Source: Desulfonatronum thiodismutans
GTDB lineage: Bacteria > Desulfobacterota > Desulfovibrionia > Desulfovibrionales > Desulfonatronaceae
Direction: 5' to 3'
Assembly (NCBI RefSeq): GCF_000717475.1
Contig: NZ_JPIK01000004.1
Coordinates: 400,409-464,408 of the forward strand
DNA length: 64,000 nucleotides
Both the position numbers and the translations under genes were made by a program. The notes beneath the pieces are model-generated. The model worked only from the letters and a program-made list of their open reading frames with translations. It ran no database searches and had not been told where the DNA came from. Positions 31,246 to 39,416 of this stretch are shown here, piece by piece; within the stretch, counting starts at the first letter, position 1; the number at the start of each line of letters is the position of its first letter.

Positions 31246-31452
31246 ATGGTGACCGTACATCCAGAATACGTTGTCGACGCACAGCAAAACCGCAAGGCGG
31301 TTCTACTGCCTTTGGCGGAATGGGAACAGATTGTCAGTGAGCTGGAAGAGCTTGATGACATCCGGGCGTACGATGCCGCCCAGCAGCATGCTGCCGATCG
31401 GCTGCCTTTCGAGGAAGCCGTACACGAAATCCAACAGGGCTATGACTCGTGA
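31246..31452 (+). CDS. Small antitoxin of a RelE-type toxin-antitoxin pair
   Basis: A 68-aa acidic protein: a short N-terminal strand/helix part (VTVHPEYVVDAQQNRKAVLL) like Phd/RelB-type antitoxins and an acidic C-terminal half (LPFEEAVHEIQQGYDS) that would wrap the toxin. GAGGTG stands before the ATG. It overlaps the downstream toxin gene by GTGA, the usual antitoxin-first coupling. Identity rests mainly on this arrangement; the family cannot be named precisely. Confidence 0.75.
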   Translation: MVTVHPEYVVDAQQNRKAVLLPLAEWEQIVSELEELDDIRAYDAAQQHAADRLPFEEAVHEIQQGYDS

Positions 31453-31703
31453 ATTACTCGATCGAAATATTGCGCATTGCTCAGAAGCAACTCGCGAAAA
31501 TCGACCGAATTCACCAACAGCGCATCATCGACGCAATACGGAGTCTCGCCCTCAACCCTCGGCCCTCGGGTTGCAAGAAGCTCTCCAGCCGCCCAGCCTG
31601 GCGCATCCGCATCGGTCCCTACCGCGTGATTTACGAGATACACGATACCCAACTCCTGGTTCTCGTCGTTACCATCGGGGATAGGAAGGATGCATACCGG
31701 TGA
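31449..31703 (+). CDS. RelE/ParE-family toxin
   Basis: An 84-aa protein of the RelE superfamily. Family features: YSIEILRIAQKQLAKIDRI at the start, LALNPRPSGCKKL in the middle, and the conserved end RIRIGPYRVIYEIHDTQLLV followed by VVTIGDRKDAYR. RelE members cleave mRNA at the ribosome. The start is GTG, overlapping the antitoxin stop. C-terminal residues YR and the RxGxYRVIYE pattern match the RelE branch better than ParE. Confidence 0.85.
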   Translation: MNYSIEILRIAQKQLAKIDRIHQQRIIDAIRSLALNPRPSGCKKLSSRPAWRIRIGPYRVIYEIHDTQLLVLVVTIGDRKDAYR

Positions 31704-31783
31704 GCAGCCCCATTCCTCGCCAGCAGGAAATCAAAACACTCTGAGTACATTGATTGGAATACTGCTGGGTTTGATTTGACACT

Positions 31784-31870
31784 CACCACATCCTCGACGG
31801 AGTCTACGACAAGTATCTGCTCAACGCCGGTGCCTATCCGCTGACGATTTTCGTCGGCCAAAAAAGCTGA
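31784..31870 (+). pseudogene. Possible 3' remnant of a lost gene
   Basis: A short open stretch without a start codon, ending in TGA at 31868-31870, reads HHILDGVYDKYLLNAGAYPL followed by TIFVGQKS. It has the composition of a real protein C-terminus and lies in the otherwise empty 182 bp between the toxin gene and the methyltransferase gene. I do not recognise the parent family. Chance is possible at this length. Confidence 0.3.
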
Positions 31871-31885
31871 AAACAGGAAACGCTC

Positions 31886-32704
31886 ATGACCAATCCGCTG
31901 ATCAAGCCCGAATTCCCCCTTTCCGCGAAATACGACCCGGACTGGATGCTGGACAACCAGATGGGGCCCAACGCCGTCTGGCTGATGGAATGGCTGGCCG
32001 AGGGCTTGACGCCGCGGCCAGGACTGCGCGTGCTCGATTTGGGGTGCGGGCGGGCCATGACCAGCGTCTTCCTGGCCCGGGAGTTCGGCGTGCAGGTCTG
32101 GGCCGCGGATCTGTGGATTTCGCCGGAATTCAACCGCGTCCGGGCCGAGGCGGCCGGGGTCGGCTCCCTGGTGTATCCCTTGCGGGCCGAGGCCCACGCC
32201 CTGCCCTTTCCCGAGGCCTTCTTCGACCTGGTCGTATCCGTGGACGCCTACCAGTATTTCGGCACCGACGTGCTCTACCTGGGCTACCTGACCCGCTTCC
32301 TGAAGCCCGGCGGACGGATCGGCATGGTCGTCCCCGGCCTGACCCAGGCCTTCACCGAGGTCCCGGAGCACCTGGCCCGGCCGCAATCCAACGGCAAGGT
32401 CTTCTGGGAGGACGAGTGCTGGAGCTTCAAGACCGCGGACTGGTGGCGGGAGCACTGGAGCCGCAATCAAGGAGTCGCCGACGTGCTGGTGAACCTGCTG
32501 CCGGACGGGTGGCGGCACTGGCATGACTTCGAACTGGCCGTGGAGGCTTCCGGCAAGTCCCATTTTCCATCGGACGCCGAAGCCCTGGCCGCTGACCAAG
32601 GAAAATTCATCGGTTTTGTCCGGGCCGTGGGCAGGCGCACCGACTGGATGGCCGAGAACCTGTACAGCCCGGACGTAGGCGTGCGCTGCGGCGTGGACGG
32701 CTGA
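31886..32704 (+). CDS. Class I SAM-dependent methyltransferase
   Basis: 272 aa with a Rossmann-type methyltransferase core: motif I LRVLDLGCGRAMTSVFLARE (about residues 48-67), the acidic residue after beta-2 (VWAADLWIS), motif around DLVVSVDAYQYFG, and a post-core RFLKPGGRIGMVVPGL. Substrate unknown. The TGA shares its A with the ATG of the following GTPase gene (TGATG), so translation is coupled to the two GTPases downstream. This arrangement suggests, without proving, a shared function. Confidence 0.88.
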   Translation: MTNPLIKPEFPLSAKYDPDWMLDNQMGPNAVWLMEWLAEGLTPRPGLRVLDLGCGRAMTSVFLAREFGVQVWAADLWISPEFNRVRAEAAGVGSLVYPLRAEAHALPFPEAFFDLVVSVDAYQYFGTDVLYLGYLTRFLKPGGRIGMVVPGLTQAFTEVPEHLARPQSNGKVFWEDECWSFKTADWWREHWSRNQGVADVLVNLLPDGWRHWHDFELAVEASGKSHFPSDAEALAADQGKFIGFVRAVGRRTDWMAENLYSPDVGVRCGVDG

Positions 32705-33957
32705 TGAAAGGGCTGAACAAGCTATCGAAGGCCGCCGACCTGCTGACCGGACTGCGCCGGACGATCCAAGGGGCAGCCGCTGACAAAAACCCCGAAAGCG
32801 ACCCGGGCAACGCCGTGCTGGACGAGGCCCTGCGCCGGGCCAGGGCGGCCCAGCCTCCGCCGGTGGTCTGGCTGCTGGGCAAGACCCAGTCCGGAAAAAC
32901 CTCCATCATCCGCTCCCTGACCGGCAGCCCGGACGCCGAGATCGGCAACGGCTTTCAAAGCTGCACCCGAACCGCCCGGCTCTACGACCACCCGGCCGAT
33001 GCGCCGGTGGTCCGCTTCCTGGACACCCAGGGGCTGGGCGAGGTGGACTACGATCCCGCCGAGGACCTGGCGTTTTGCGAATCCCAGGCCCAGTTGATCA
33101 TTGCCGTGATCAAGGCTTCGGACGGGCTGCAAGGCGCGGTGTTCGACGTCTTGCGGGCCGTGCGCCGTCGGCGACCGGACTGGCCGGTGATCGTGGCCCA
33201 GACCTGCCTGCACGAAGTCTATCCCCCGGGCTTTGAGCACGTTCTGCCCTATCCTTTTGATGAACCCGGCTGGGAGACGCGGGTTCCTCCGGACTTGGCC
33301 AGAGCCCTGCTCTTCCAGCGCGACCATCTCGGCTCTCTGGCCGGAAGCGGGCCGGCCATCTGGGTCCCGGTGGACCTGACCCTGCCCGAGGACGACATCC
33401 GTCCCGCGGATTACGGTCTGGACGCACTTTGGGTCGCGATCCAGCGGGCTTCAGACAGCCTGAAAGAACGGCTTCAAGATGAGTCTGGCCAGTCCTCCCC
33501 CTTTTCACGCGCCGCCCATCAGCAGATCGTCGGCTACGCCATGGCCTCGGCGGCCCTGGGGGCCGTGCCCCTGGTGGATCTGGCGGCCCTGCCCGCCTTG
33601 CAGGTGAAAATGCTGCACAAGCTTGGCGAGTTGGCCGGGGTGCGCTGGGACAAACGGCGCGTGGCCGAATTCTCGGCCCTGCTGGGCCCGGGCATTGCCG
33701 CCGGATACGGGCTGCGCATGGCCGGGCGCAGCGCGATCAAGCTGATTCCGGTTCTTGGTCAGACCGGAGGGGCCGCCTATGGCGCGGCCACCGGCGCGGC
33801 CCTGACCTTCGCCCTGGGCAAGGCGGCCCGGCTTTACCTGGACCACGCGGCCCAAGGGCGGTCCGTGCGGGCCGAGGACGTCCGTCGGGTCTTTGACGAG
33901 GCGTTGCGTCGGGGCCGGGACCTGATCAAAACCATCAAAACGAAGGGAGGGCCATAA
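32704..33957 (+). CDS. GTPase with C-terminal DUF697-like membrane domain
   Basis: 417 aa. The N-terminal half is a P-loop GTPase: Walker A GKTQSGKTS (about 58-66), a G3-like region FLDTQGLGEVDYDP, and a possible G4 in AQTCLHE, which is not a standard NKxD. The C-terminal half is Ala/Gly/Leu-rich and resembles DUF697/YcjF (IVGYAMASAALGAVPLVDLA, GLRMAGRSAIKLIPVLGQTG), probably membrane-inserting. Its start overlaps the methyltransferase stop and the next GTPase starts 5 bp after its stop. Enterobacterial ycjX-ycjF is a loose analogue; the biological role is unknown. Confidence 0.82.
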   Translation: MKGLNKLSKAADLLTGLRRTIQGAAADKNPESDPGNAVLDEALRRARAAQPPPVVWLLGKTQSGKTSIIRSLTGSPDAEIGNGFQSCTRTARLYDHPADAPVVRFLDTQGLGEVDYDPAEDLAFCESQAQLIIAVIKASDGLQGAVFDVLRAVRRRRPDWPVIVAQTCLHEVYPPGFEHVLPYPFDEPGWETRVPPDLARALLFQRDHLGSLAGSGPAIWVPVDLTLPEDDIRPADYGLDALWVAIQRASDSLKERLQDESGQSSPFSRAAHQQIVGYAMASAALGAVPLVDLAALPALQVKMLHKLGELAGVRWDKRRVAEFSALLGPGIAAGYGLRMAGRSAIKLIPVLGQTGGAAYGAATGAALTFALGKAARLYLDHAAQGRSVRAEDVRRVFDEALRRGRDLIKTIKTKGGP

Positions 33958-33962
33958 TCAGC

Positions 33963-35546
33963 ATGATCAGCAAGATCGCCCTCTTACGCGGCTTCGGACT
34001 GCTCCGGCTGCTGGCCGTCCTCCTTGCGGCCCTTCCTCTGCTGGCCCTGCCGGCCCTCGGCCTGGCCTGGATCTGGCTGTCCGACCATCGCCCCTTCTGG
34101 CTGGCCGCGTTGGGGGTCTGCGCCGTTTCCGGCTACGGACTGCACCTGCTGGCAGCCTGGATCGAACGTTCCCGATCCAAGACGGATCAAGCCGAGCAAC
34201 CAGAAGAACCCGAACCCCACACCACCAGATCCGCCGCCCATTGGTCCCGCCAAGACGAGGCCTGCTGGGCCAAGGTGGAGGATCTGGCCCGGCGGACTTC
34301 GCCCAAGGACTGGGCATCAGCGGACGTACAGCGCATCGCCTTGCTGGGCCGGGACGCCCTGGAGGTGGTGGCCCGCCATTATCATCCCGAAGCGGACAAA
34401 CCGCTCCTGGAACTGACCATCCCCCACGCCCTCCTGATCACCGAACGGGCTGCCCGGGACCTGCGCCAGGAGATCACCCGGACCATCCCCTTCAGTCACA
34501 AGCTGACCATGGGCCTGCTGGCCCGGATCAACCGTTGGCGGGAAACCGCCAAGCAGTACGAAACCCTCTATCGCTTGGGCCGGGCCGTGCTTTCGCCGTA
34601 TTCGGCCCTGTTTCATGAAGTGCGGCGCAACCTGGGAAACAGCATCGCCGGATACGGCCTGGACAACGTCAAGGCCTGGCTGCTGCGCGAATACGTGCGC
34701 AAGGTCGGGTACTACGCCATTGAACTCTACAGCGGAAAACTGCTGCTTGTTGACGAGGACCCGACGGCCCGTCCTACCTCCGCCACCCGAAGCGACCTGG
34801 GCGGCCTCAACGATGCCGGAAAGCAAGACGTCTCCTCCACCGCCGAACCGCTCCGCATTCTGGTCCTGGGCCGGGCCAACGCGGGCAAATCCAGCCTGAT
34901 CAACGCCCTGTTCGGCAGGCTGCAAATCGTCACCGACGCATTGCCCGGAACCACCCAGGCCATGAAAGCCTATCGCCTGGAACGAGAGGGGCGGGACGCG
35001 GCCCTGATCCTGGACGCTCCCGGATGCGACACCGATCTTCTGCCCTCCAAGGCCCTGCGCCAAGCCGTGCTGGACGCGGACCTGATCCTTTGGGTCACAG
35101 CGGCAAACCGGGCCGACCGCCAAACTGAAAGCGAGCAACTGGACCGGATCAGGGCCTGGTACGCCGAACGTCCATCCCGCCGCTTCCCCCCTCTGGTGGT
35201 CGTGGTCACGCACATCGATCAGCTCCGGCCGGTCAAGGAATGGCAGCCTCCCTACGATCTGAACGCCGATTCAACCCCCAAGGCCGTGGCCATCGCCGGG
35301 GCGGTGCAAGCCGTGGCCCGGGACCTGAACGTTCTCGTAGACCAGACGATCCCGGTCTGCCTGGCCCAAGGGCGTCTCTACAACGTGGAGGACACCTTGG
35401 CCTCGGTGATTCTGGAGCTTCAAGAGGAAAGCGAGAAAGCGCGGTTTTTGCGCTGCCTGGAGGCGAGGAAGGGAGAGGAGTTCTGGAGCACCGTCAAACA
35501 GCAAATGAAGACGGCGGGCAGAATGCTCGGGTCGGTTCTCAGATAG
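33963..35546 (+). CDS. Membrane-anchored Era-like GTPase
   Basis: 527 aa. Two N-terminal hydrophobic helices (LLAVLLAALPLLALPALGLA and WLAALGVCAVSGYGLHLLAA) anchor the protein; a helical middle region (about 90-280) follows, then a GTPase domain at about 298-480 with G1 GRANAGKSS, the switch Thr in LPGTTQ, G3 DAPG and G4 THID (variant of NKxD). It is the last gene of the methyltransferase-GTPase-GTPase unit. Two different GTPases encoded back to back, both with likely membrane segments, could form a heterodimer as in septin- or dynamin-like systems; that is speculation. Confidence 0.82.
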   Translation: MISKIALLRGFGLLRLLAVLLAALPLLALPALGLAWIWLSDHRPFWLAALGVCAVSGYGLHLLAAWIERSRSKTDQAEQPEEPEPHTTRSAAHWSRQDEACWAKVEDLARRTSPKDWASADVQRIALLGRDALEVVARHYHPEADKPLLELTIPHALLITERAARDLRQEITRTIPFSHKLTMGLLARINRWRETAKQYETLYRLGRAVLSPYSALFHEVRRNLGNSIAGYGLDNVKAWLLREYVRKVGYYAIELYSGKLLLVDEDPTARPTSATRSDLGGLNDAGKQDVSSTAEPLRILVLGRANAGKSSLINALFGRLQIVTDALPGTTQAMKAYRLEREGRDAALILDAPGCDTDLLPSKALRQAVLDADLILWVTAANRADRQTESEQLDRIRAWYAERPSRRFPPLVVVVTHIDQLRPVKEWQPPYDLNADSTPKAVAIAGAVQAVARDLNVLVDQTIPVCLAQGRLYNVEDTLASVILELQEESEKARFLRCLEARKGEEFWSTVKQQMKTAGRMLGSVLR

Positions 35547-35567
35547 CCATGGCGAGATGAGAGAAAA

Positions 35568-35927
35568 TCAGGAAGCCTCGTCATGCAGGGACGCGGCGAC
35601 GTCGATAAAGACTTGATGAACCATGGCCGCCTGCTCCCGGTCCGCGAACTGGAAGCAGACCAGCTCCCGGCCGGAGCGGGCCATGTCCTCGTCCAGGGTC
35701 AGGTCAAGCTGGAAGCCCCATTCCTGGTCGCTCCCCAGCGCCGATTCTCCCGATGGCACAAGCGGACCGACCCGCAAGTCGGACACGCTTTCGCACTCGA
35801 TGTTGCCGTAGAACCGGTGACCGTTGCCCACGAAATGCACGGTCCTGCCGCGCACGTAAACATCCTCCAGGCTGCGAAAGGCCAGGAGCATGGCGCAGGG
35901 GCCTACGGCTTTGGAAACCGAGGTCAT
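35568..35927 (-). CDS. Hypothetical protein
   Basis: 119 aa, no family recognised. Mixed alpha/beta composition with a strand-rich middle (VYVRGRTVHFVGNGHRFYGN), no signal peptide and no TM helix. It starts 7 bp after the HD-domain gene on the same strand, at the end of the long minus-strand housekeeping run, and its stop faces the stop of the GTPase gene. A real gene is likely from the tight spacing; the ribosome-binding site is weak. Confidence 0.6.
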   Translation of the reverse strand: MTSVSKAVGPCAMLLAFRSLEDVYVRGRTVHFVGNGHRFYGNIECESVSDLRVGPLVPSGESALGSDQEWGFQLDLTLDEDMARSGRELVCFQFADREQAAMVHQVFIDVAASLHDEAS

Positions 35928-35934
35928 TTCAGGG

Positions 35935-36489
35935 TCACTTCAGGTTGACCTGATCGGCGATGCTGGTGATGGAAGCCACGGCGTCGTTGAGAAAGTCGTC
36001 CAATCCCACGCCGATGGTTTCGCACTCCCGGATGATCTCCCGGTTCACCGCCGCGGCAAAGGCCTTGTCCTTCATTTTCTTCTTCAGACTCTTGGCTCCC
36101 AGCCCTTCAAGTTTTGTAGGGCGGATCAGGGCAGCGGCGGAAACCAGGCCGGTGACCGTCTCGGCGCAGCGCAGGGCATGGTCGAAGGTGGTGGATGGCG
36201 CTACTCCGTTGCGCTCGCCGTTATGGGCGCGAATGGCCGTCAAGGCTTCCTCGGGCAGGTCCTCGGCCAACCACGTCGCCGCCCGCAAGCCGTGTTCCTC
36301 GGGCAGATCCTTGGTTTCATGGAAATCCAGGTCATGCAGCAGCCCAGACAGCCCCCAGACCTCCTCATCCCGACCCAACCGCCTGGCTAGCCCCCGCATC
36401 ACCGCCTCTGTCTCCAAGGCATGATGCAGCATATGCTGTTCCTGGCCCTTGCTGAAAAGCAGTTCCCAAGCTTGTTCACGTGATATCAT
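35935..36489 (-). CDS. HD-domain hydrolase
   Basis: 184 aa of the HD superfamily. Metal-site residues are recognisable as HHALETEAVMRGLARRLG, the central LSGLLHDLDFHE (the HD pair), EEHGLRAATWL and IRAHNGERNG. HD-fold proteins of this size are usually phosphohydrolases acting on nucleotides; the substrate is not predictable. It lies between argB (18 bp upstream) and a small unknown gene. Confidence 0.88.
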   Translation of the reverse strand: MISREQAWELLFSKGQEQHMLHHALETEAVMRGLARRLGRDEEVWGLSGLLHDLDFHETKDLPEEHGLRAATWLAEDLPEEALTAIRAHNGERNGVAPSTTFDHALRCAETVTGLVSAAALIRPTKLEGLGAKSLKKKMKDKAFAAAVNREIIRECETIGVGLDDFLNDAVASITSIADQVNLK

Positions 36490-36507
36490 GTTGTCTCCGC
36501 TGCTTAC

Positions 36508-37386
36508 TTAAAAAATAATTTCCGTGCCGATCCCGCCCTTGGTGAACATCTCCAGAAGGATGGAGTTCTCCAGGCGTCCGTCGATGATGTGCGCCTTCTC
36601 CACGCCGGCTTCCACGGCTTCCAGGCAGCATTTGACCTTGGGGATCATCCCGCCGCGCAGTACGCCCTTTTCCAGGGCCTCCACGGCCTTGTGGCGATTC
36701 ATGGACGAGATCAGGTTGCCTTCGATGTCCAGGACCCCGGCAACATCCGTGAGCAGAATCAGCCGCTTGGCTTCCAGTGCCGCGGCCACGGCCCCGGCCA
36801 CGGCGTCGGCGTTGATGTTGTAGGTCTCGCCGTCGTCGTCCACGCCCACCGGGGCGATCACCGGAATGAATCCTTCCTTTTCCAGGGTGCGGATCAGGCC
36901 GGTGCGGATGTCCGTTACCTCGCCCACCTTGCCCAGGTCGATGATCTCCGGGGGCATGTCCTTGTGCGGGATGACCATCTCCATTTTCTGGGCGTTGATG
37001 ATCCGCCCGTCCTTGCCGGAGAGCCCCACGGCCTTGCCGCCGTGCTGATTGAGCAGGTTGACGATCTCCTTGTTCACCTTGCCCACCAGGACCATTTCCA
37101 CCACGTCCATGGTGGCCTCGTCCGTGACCCGCAGCCCTTCCCGAAACTGGCAGCAGATGCCCAATTGATCCAACATTTTGCCGATCTGCGGCCCGCCGCC
37201 ATGCACGATCACCGGATTGACCCCGATGTAGCGCAGCAGGACGATGTTCAGAGCGAACGCCCGCTTGAGCTGCTCGTCCTTCATGGCGTGCCCGCCGTAC
37301 TTGATGACCACGGTCTGTCCGTAAAAATCCCGGATATACGGGAGCGCTTCAAGCAGGGTTTTGGCTTTCGTGACTTCGTGCTGCAT
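36508..37386 (-). CDS. argB: Acetylglutamate kinase
   Basis: 292 aa, the standard length for ArgB, which phosphorylates N-acetyl-L-glutamate in arginine biosynthesis. Motifs: [13 protein letters not shown] (ATP-binding lysine region), [63 protein letters not shown] and LLTDVAGVL. Downstream of hslU with a 48-bp gap and on the same strand. No other arg genes are in the window. Confidence 0.97.
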   Translation of the reverse strand: MQHEVTKAKTLLEALPYIRDFYGQTVVIKYGGHAMKDEQLKRAFALNIVLLRYIGVNPVIVHGGGPQIGKMLDQLGICCQFREGLRVTDEATMDVVEMVLVGKVNKEIVNLLNQHGGKAVGLSGKDGRIINAQKMEMVIPHKDMPPEIIDLGKVGEVTDIRTGLIRTLEKEGFIPVIAPVGVDDDGETYNINADAVAGAVAAALEAKRLILLTDVAGVLDIEGNLISSMNRHKAVEALEKGVLRGGMIPKVKCCLEAVEAGVEKAHIIDGRLENSILLEMFTKGGIGTEIIF

Positions 37387-37434
37387 GGAGAAACCTCTTC
37401 AAAAAACCGTTAGCCGTTCAACAAACCGTTCGCG

Positions 37435-38805
37435 CTACAGAATATACCGCGACAAATCCCGCCGTTGCTGAATATCCTGAAGCTTGTCCTGGACATAGGC
37501 ACCGTCCACGACCACCTTGTCGCCGGAGCGTTCCGAGGCTTCGAAGGAGAGATCAGAAAGGATCTTTTCCAAGATCGTATACAGCCTGCGTGCTCCGATG
37601 TTCTCCGTGTCGTCATTGATCTTTTGAGCGAAGTCCGCCACCTCTTCCAGGGAGTCCGGGGCGAATTCCAGGGTCACGCCTTCGGTCCCCAGCAGGGCCA
37701 TGTACTGTTTGGTCAGGGCGTTTTCCGGTTCAGTCAGAATGCGCAGGAAGTCTTCCTTGGTCAGAGCGGACAGCTCCACGCGCAGCGGAAAACGGCCCTG
37801 CAGTTCCGGAATCAGGTCCGAGGGCTTGGACATGTGGAACGCGCCGGCGGCGATGAACAGGATGTGATCCGTGCGCACCATCCCGTACTTGGTGTTCACG
37901 GAACTGCCTTCCACCACCGGCAGCAGGTCCCGCTGCACGCCTTCCCGAGACACGTCGGCCTTGGTCGCTTCCCGACTGCTGCAGACCTTGTCGATCTCGT
38001 CCAAAAAGACGATTCCGCCCTGCTCGACCCGCTCCCGGGCCGCTTCCATGACCTTGTCCATGTCGATGAGCTTGTCGCTCTCCTCCTGGATCAGCAGTTC
38101 ATAGGCATCCTTGACCTTGACCCGGCGTTGCTTGCGGCGCTGGGGAAAAACCCGGCTGAACATGTCCCGGAACTGCATTTCCATGTCCTCCAGTCCGGGC
38201 ATGGCCATGATCTCCACCTGGGGCGAGGAAGCCTTGACCTCCAGCTCCACCAGCCGCTCGTCCAGCTTGCCGTCCCGCCACAGTTTGCGCAGCTTTTCCC
38301 GGGTCGAATCCTGGCCGACGTCGCCGTCGCTCTCCAGGGCCGGGGCATTGGTGGGCGGAATGGTGGGCGAGGTCTGCTGCGGAGGCTTTTTGGCCGGCAA
38401 AAGCAGGTCCAGCAATCGTTCTTCGGCCAGCTTCTCGGCCTTGACCCGGACCCGCTCGTTTTCCTCCTTGCGCAGCATGGTCACGCCGATCTCCATCAGG
38501 TCCCGGATCATGGACTCCACGTCCCGGCCCACGTACCCGACTTCCGTGTATTTCGTCGCCTCCACCTTGATGAACGGCGCACTGGCCAGCTTGGCCAGCC
38601 GCCGGGCGATCTCCGTCTTGCCCACGCCGGTGGGGCCGATCATAATGATGTTTTTGGGCGCGATCTCGTCCCGCAGTTCCGGGGCCAACTGCTGCCTGCG
38701 CCAACGGTTGCGCAGGGCAATGGCCACCATGCGCTTGGCGTCCTTCTGGCCGATGATGTAGCGGTCCAGCTCCGATACAATTTCACGGGGGGTCAAATAG
38801 CTCAT
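37435..38805 (-). CDS. hslU: HslU, ATPase subunit of the HslUV protease
   Basis: 456 aa from the ATG at 38805 ([20 protein letters not shown], the standard start of the family; a longer in-frame extension to 39111 is only overlap with hslV). Walker [10 protein letters not shown], the pore loop region [20 protein letters not shown], Walker [12 protein letters not shown], the sensor region [13 protein letters not shown] and a C-terminal tail (RDLSRYIL) that would insert into HslV. An AAA+ unfoldase that feeds proteins into the HslV chamber. Its ATG shares one base with the hslV stop. Confidence 0.97.
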   Translation of the reverse strand: MSYLTPREIVSELDRYIIGQKDAKRMVAIALRNRWRRQQLAPELRDEIAPKNIIMIGPTGVGKTEIARRLAKLASAPFIKVEATKYTEVGYVGRDVESMIRDLMEIGVTMLRKEENERVRVKAEKLAEERLLDLLLPAKKPPQQTSPTIPPTNAPALESDGDVGQDSTREKLRKLWRDGKLDERLVELEVKASSPQVEIMAMPGLEDMEMQFRDMFSRVFPQRRKQRRVKVKDAYELLIQEESDKLIDMDKVMEAARERVEQGGIVFLDEIDKVCSSREATKADVSREGVQRDLLPVVEGSSVNTKYGMVRTDHILFIAAGAFHMSKPSDLIPELQGRFPLRVELSALTKEDFLRILTEPENALTKQYMALLGTEGVTLEFAPDSLEEVADFAQKINDDTENIGARRLYTILEKILSDLSFEASERSGDKVVVDGAYVQDKLQDIQQRRDLSRYIL

Positions 38806-39371
38806 CAGGTGGTCGTCTCCTTTTTGGCCTCGTCGTTGCGCAAGATTTCCAGGCTCAATTGGTCGTTGGTGAACACGCACAGCTCCGCGGCAATGGCCAT
38901 GGACTTGCGCACGATGTCCTCGCAGTCCAGGGAAGTATTCCGGGCCAGGGCTCTGGCCGCGGCCAAGGCGTAGCTTCCGCCAGAGCCGATGGCCGCGGCC
39001 CCGTCGTCGGGCTCGATTACGTCCCCGGTGCCGCTGAGCAGCAGGATGGACGTATCGTCGGCCACCAGCAACATGGCCTCCAGCCGCCGCAAATACTTGT
39101 CCAACCGCCATTCCTTGGCCATTTCCACGCTGGCCCGGACCAAGTTGCCGCCGTATTCCTCCAGCTTGGCCTCGAAGCGCTCGAACAACGTCATGGCGTC
39201 CGCCGTGGCCCCGGCAAAGCCGACCATCACCCGATCCTTGTAAATCTTCCGAACCTTGCGGGCCTTGTGCTTCAGGGCCACGCTCTGGCCCATGGTCACC
39301 TGCCCGTCACCGGCCATGGCCACCCCGTCCGCGCCCCTCACGGCGAGAATGGTCGTTCCGTGTAAGTCCAT
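38805..39371 (-). CDS. hslV: HslV, peptidase subunit of the HslUV protease
   Basis: 188 aa, proteasome-beta fold. The nucleophile is an N-terminal Thr, here found in [13 protein letters not shown], so a five-residue propeptide must be removed before the Thr at position 6 becomes the new N-terminus; many family members start directly with Met-Thr. Other signatures: [40 protein letters not shown], and [16 protein letters not shown]. Followed directly by hslU. Confidence 0.97.
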   Translation of the reverse strand: MDLHGTTILAVRGADGVAMAGDGQVTMGQSVALKHKARKVRKIYKDRVMVGFAGATADAMTLFERFEAKLEEYGGNLVRASVEMAKEWRLDKYLRRLEAMLLVADDTSILLLSGTGDVIEPDDGAAAIGSGGSYALAAARALARNTSLDCEDIVRKSMAIAAELCVFTNDQLSLEILRNDEAKKETTT

Positions 39372-39416
39372 TACTTGCTCCTCAAGTGCTCGTTTAAAAA
39401 TATCAAGAAGGAACGA

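Noticed and set aside
28938..31361. 807-codon frame opposite malate synthase
   Set aside because: Antisense shadow of a certain gene; no recognisable protein features.
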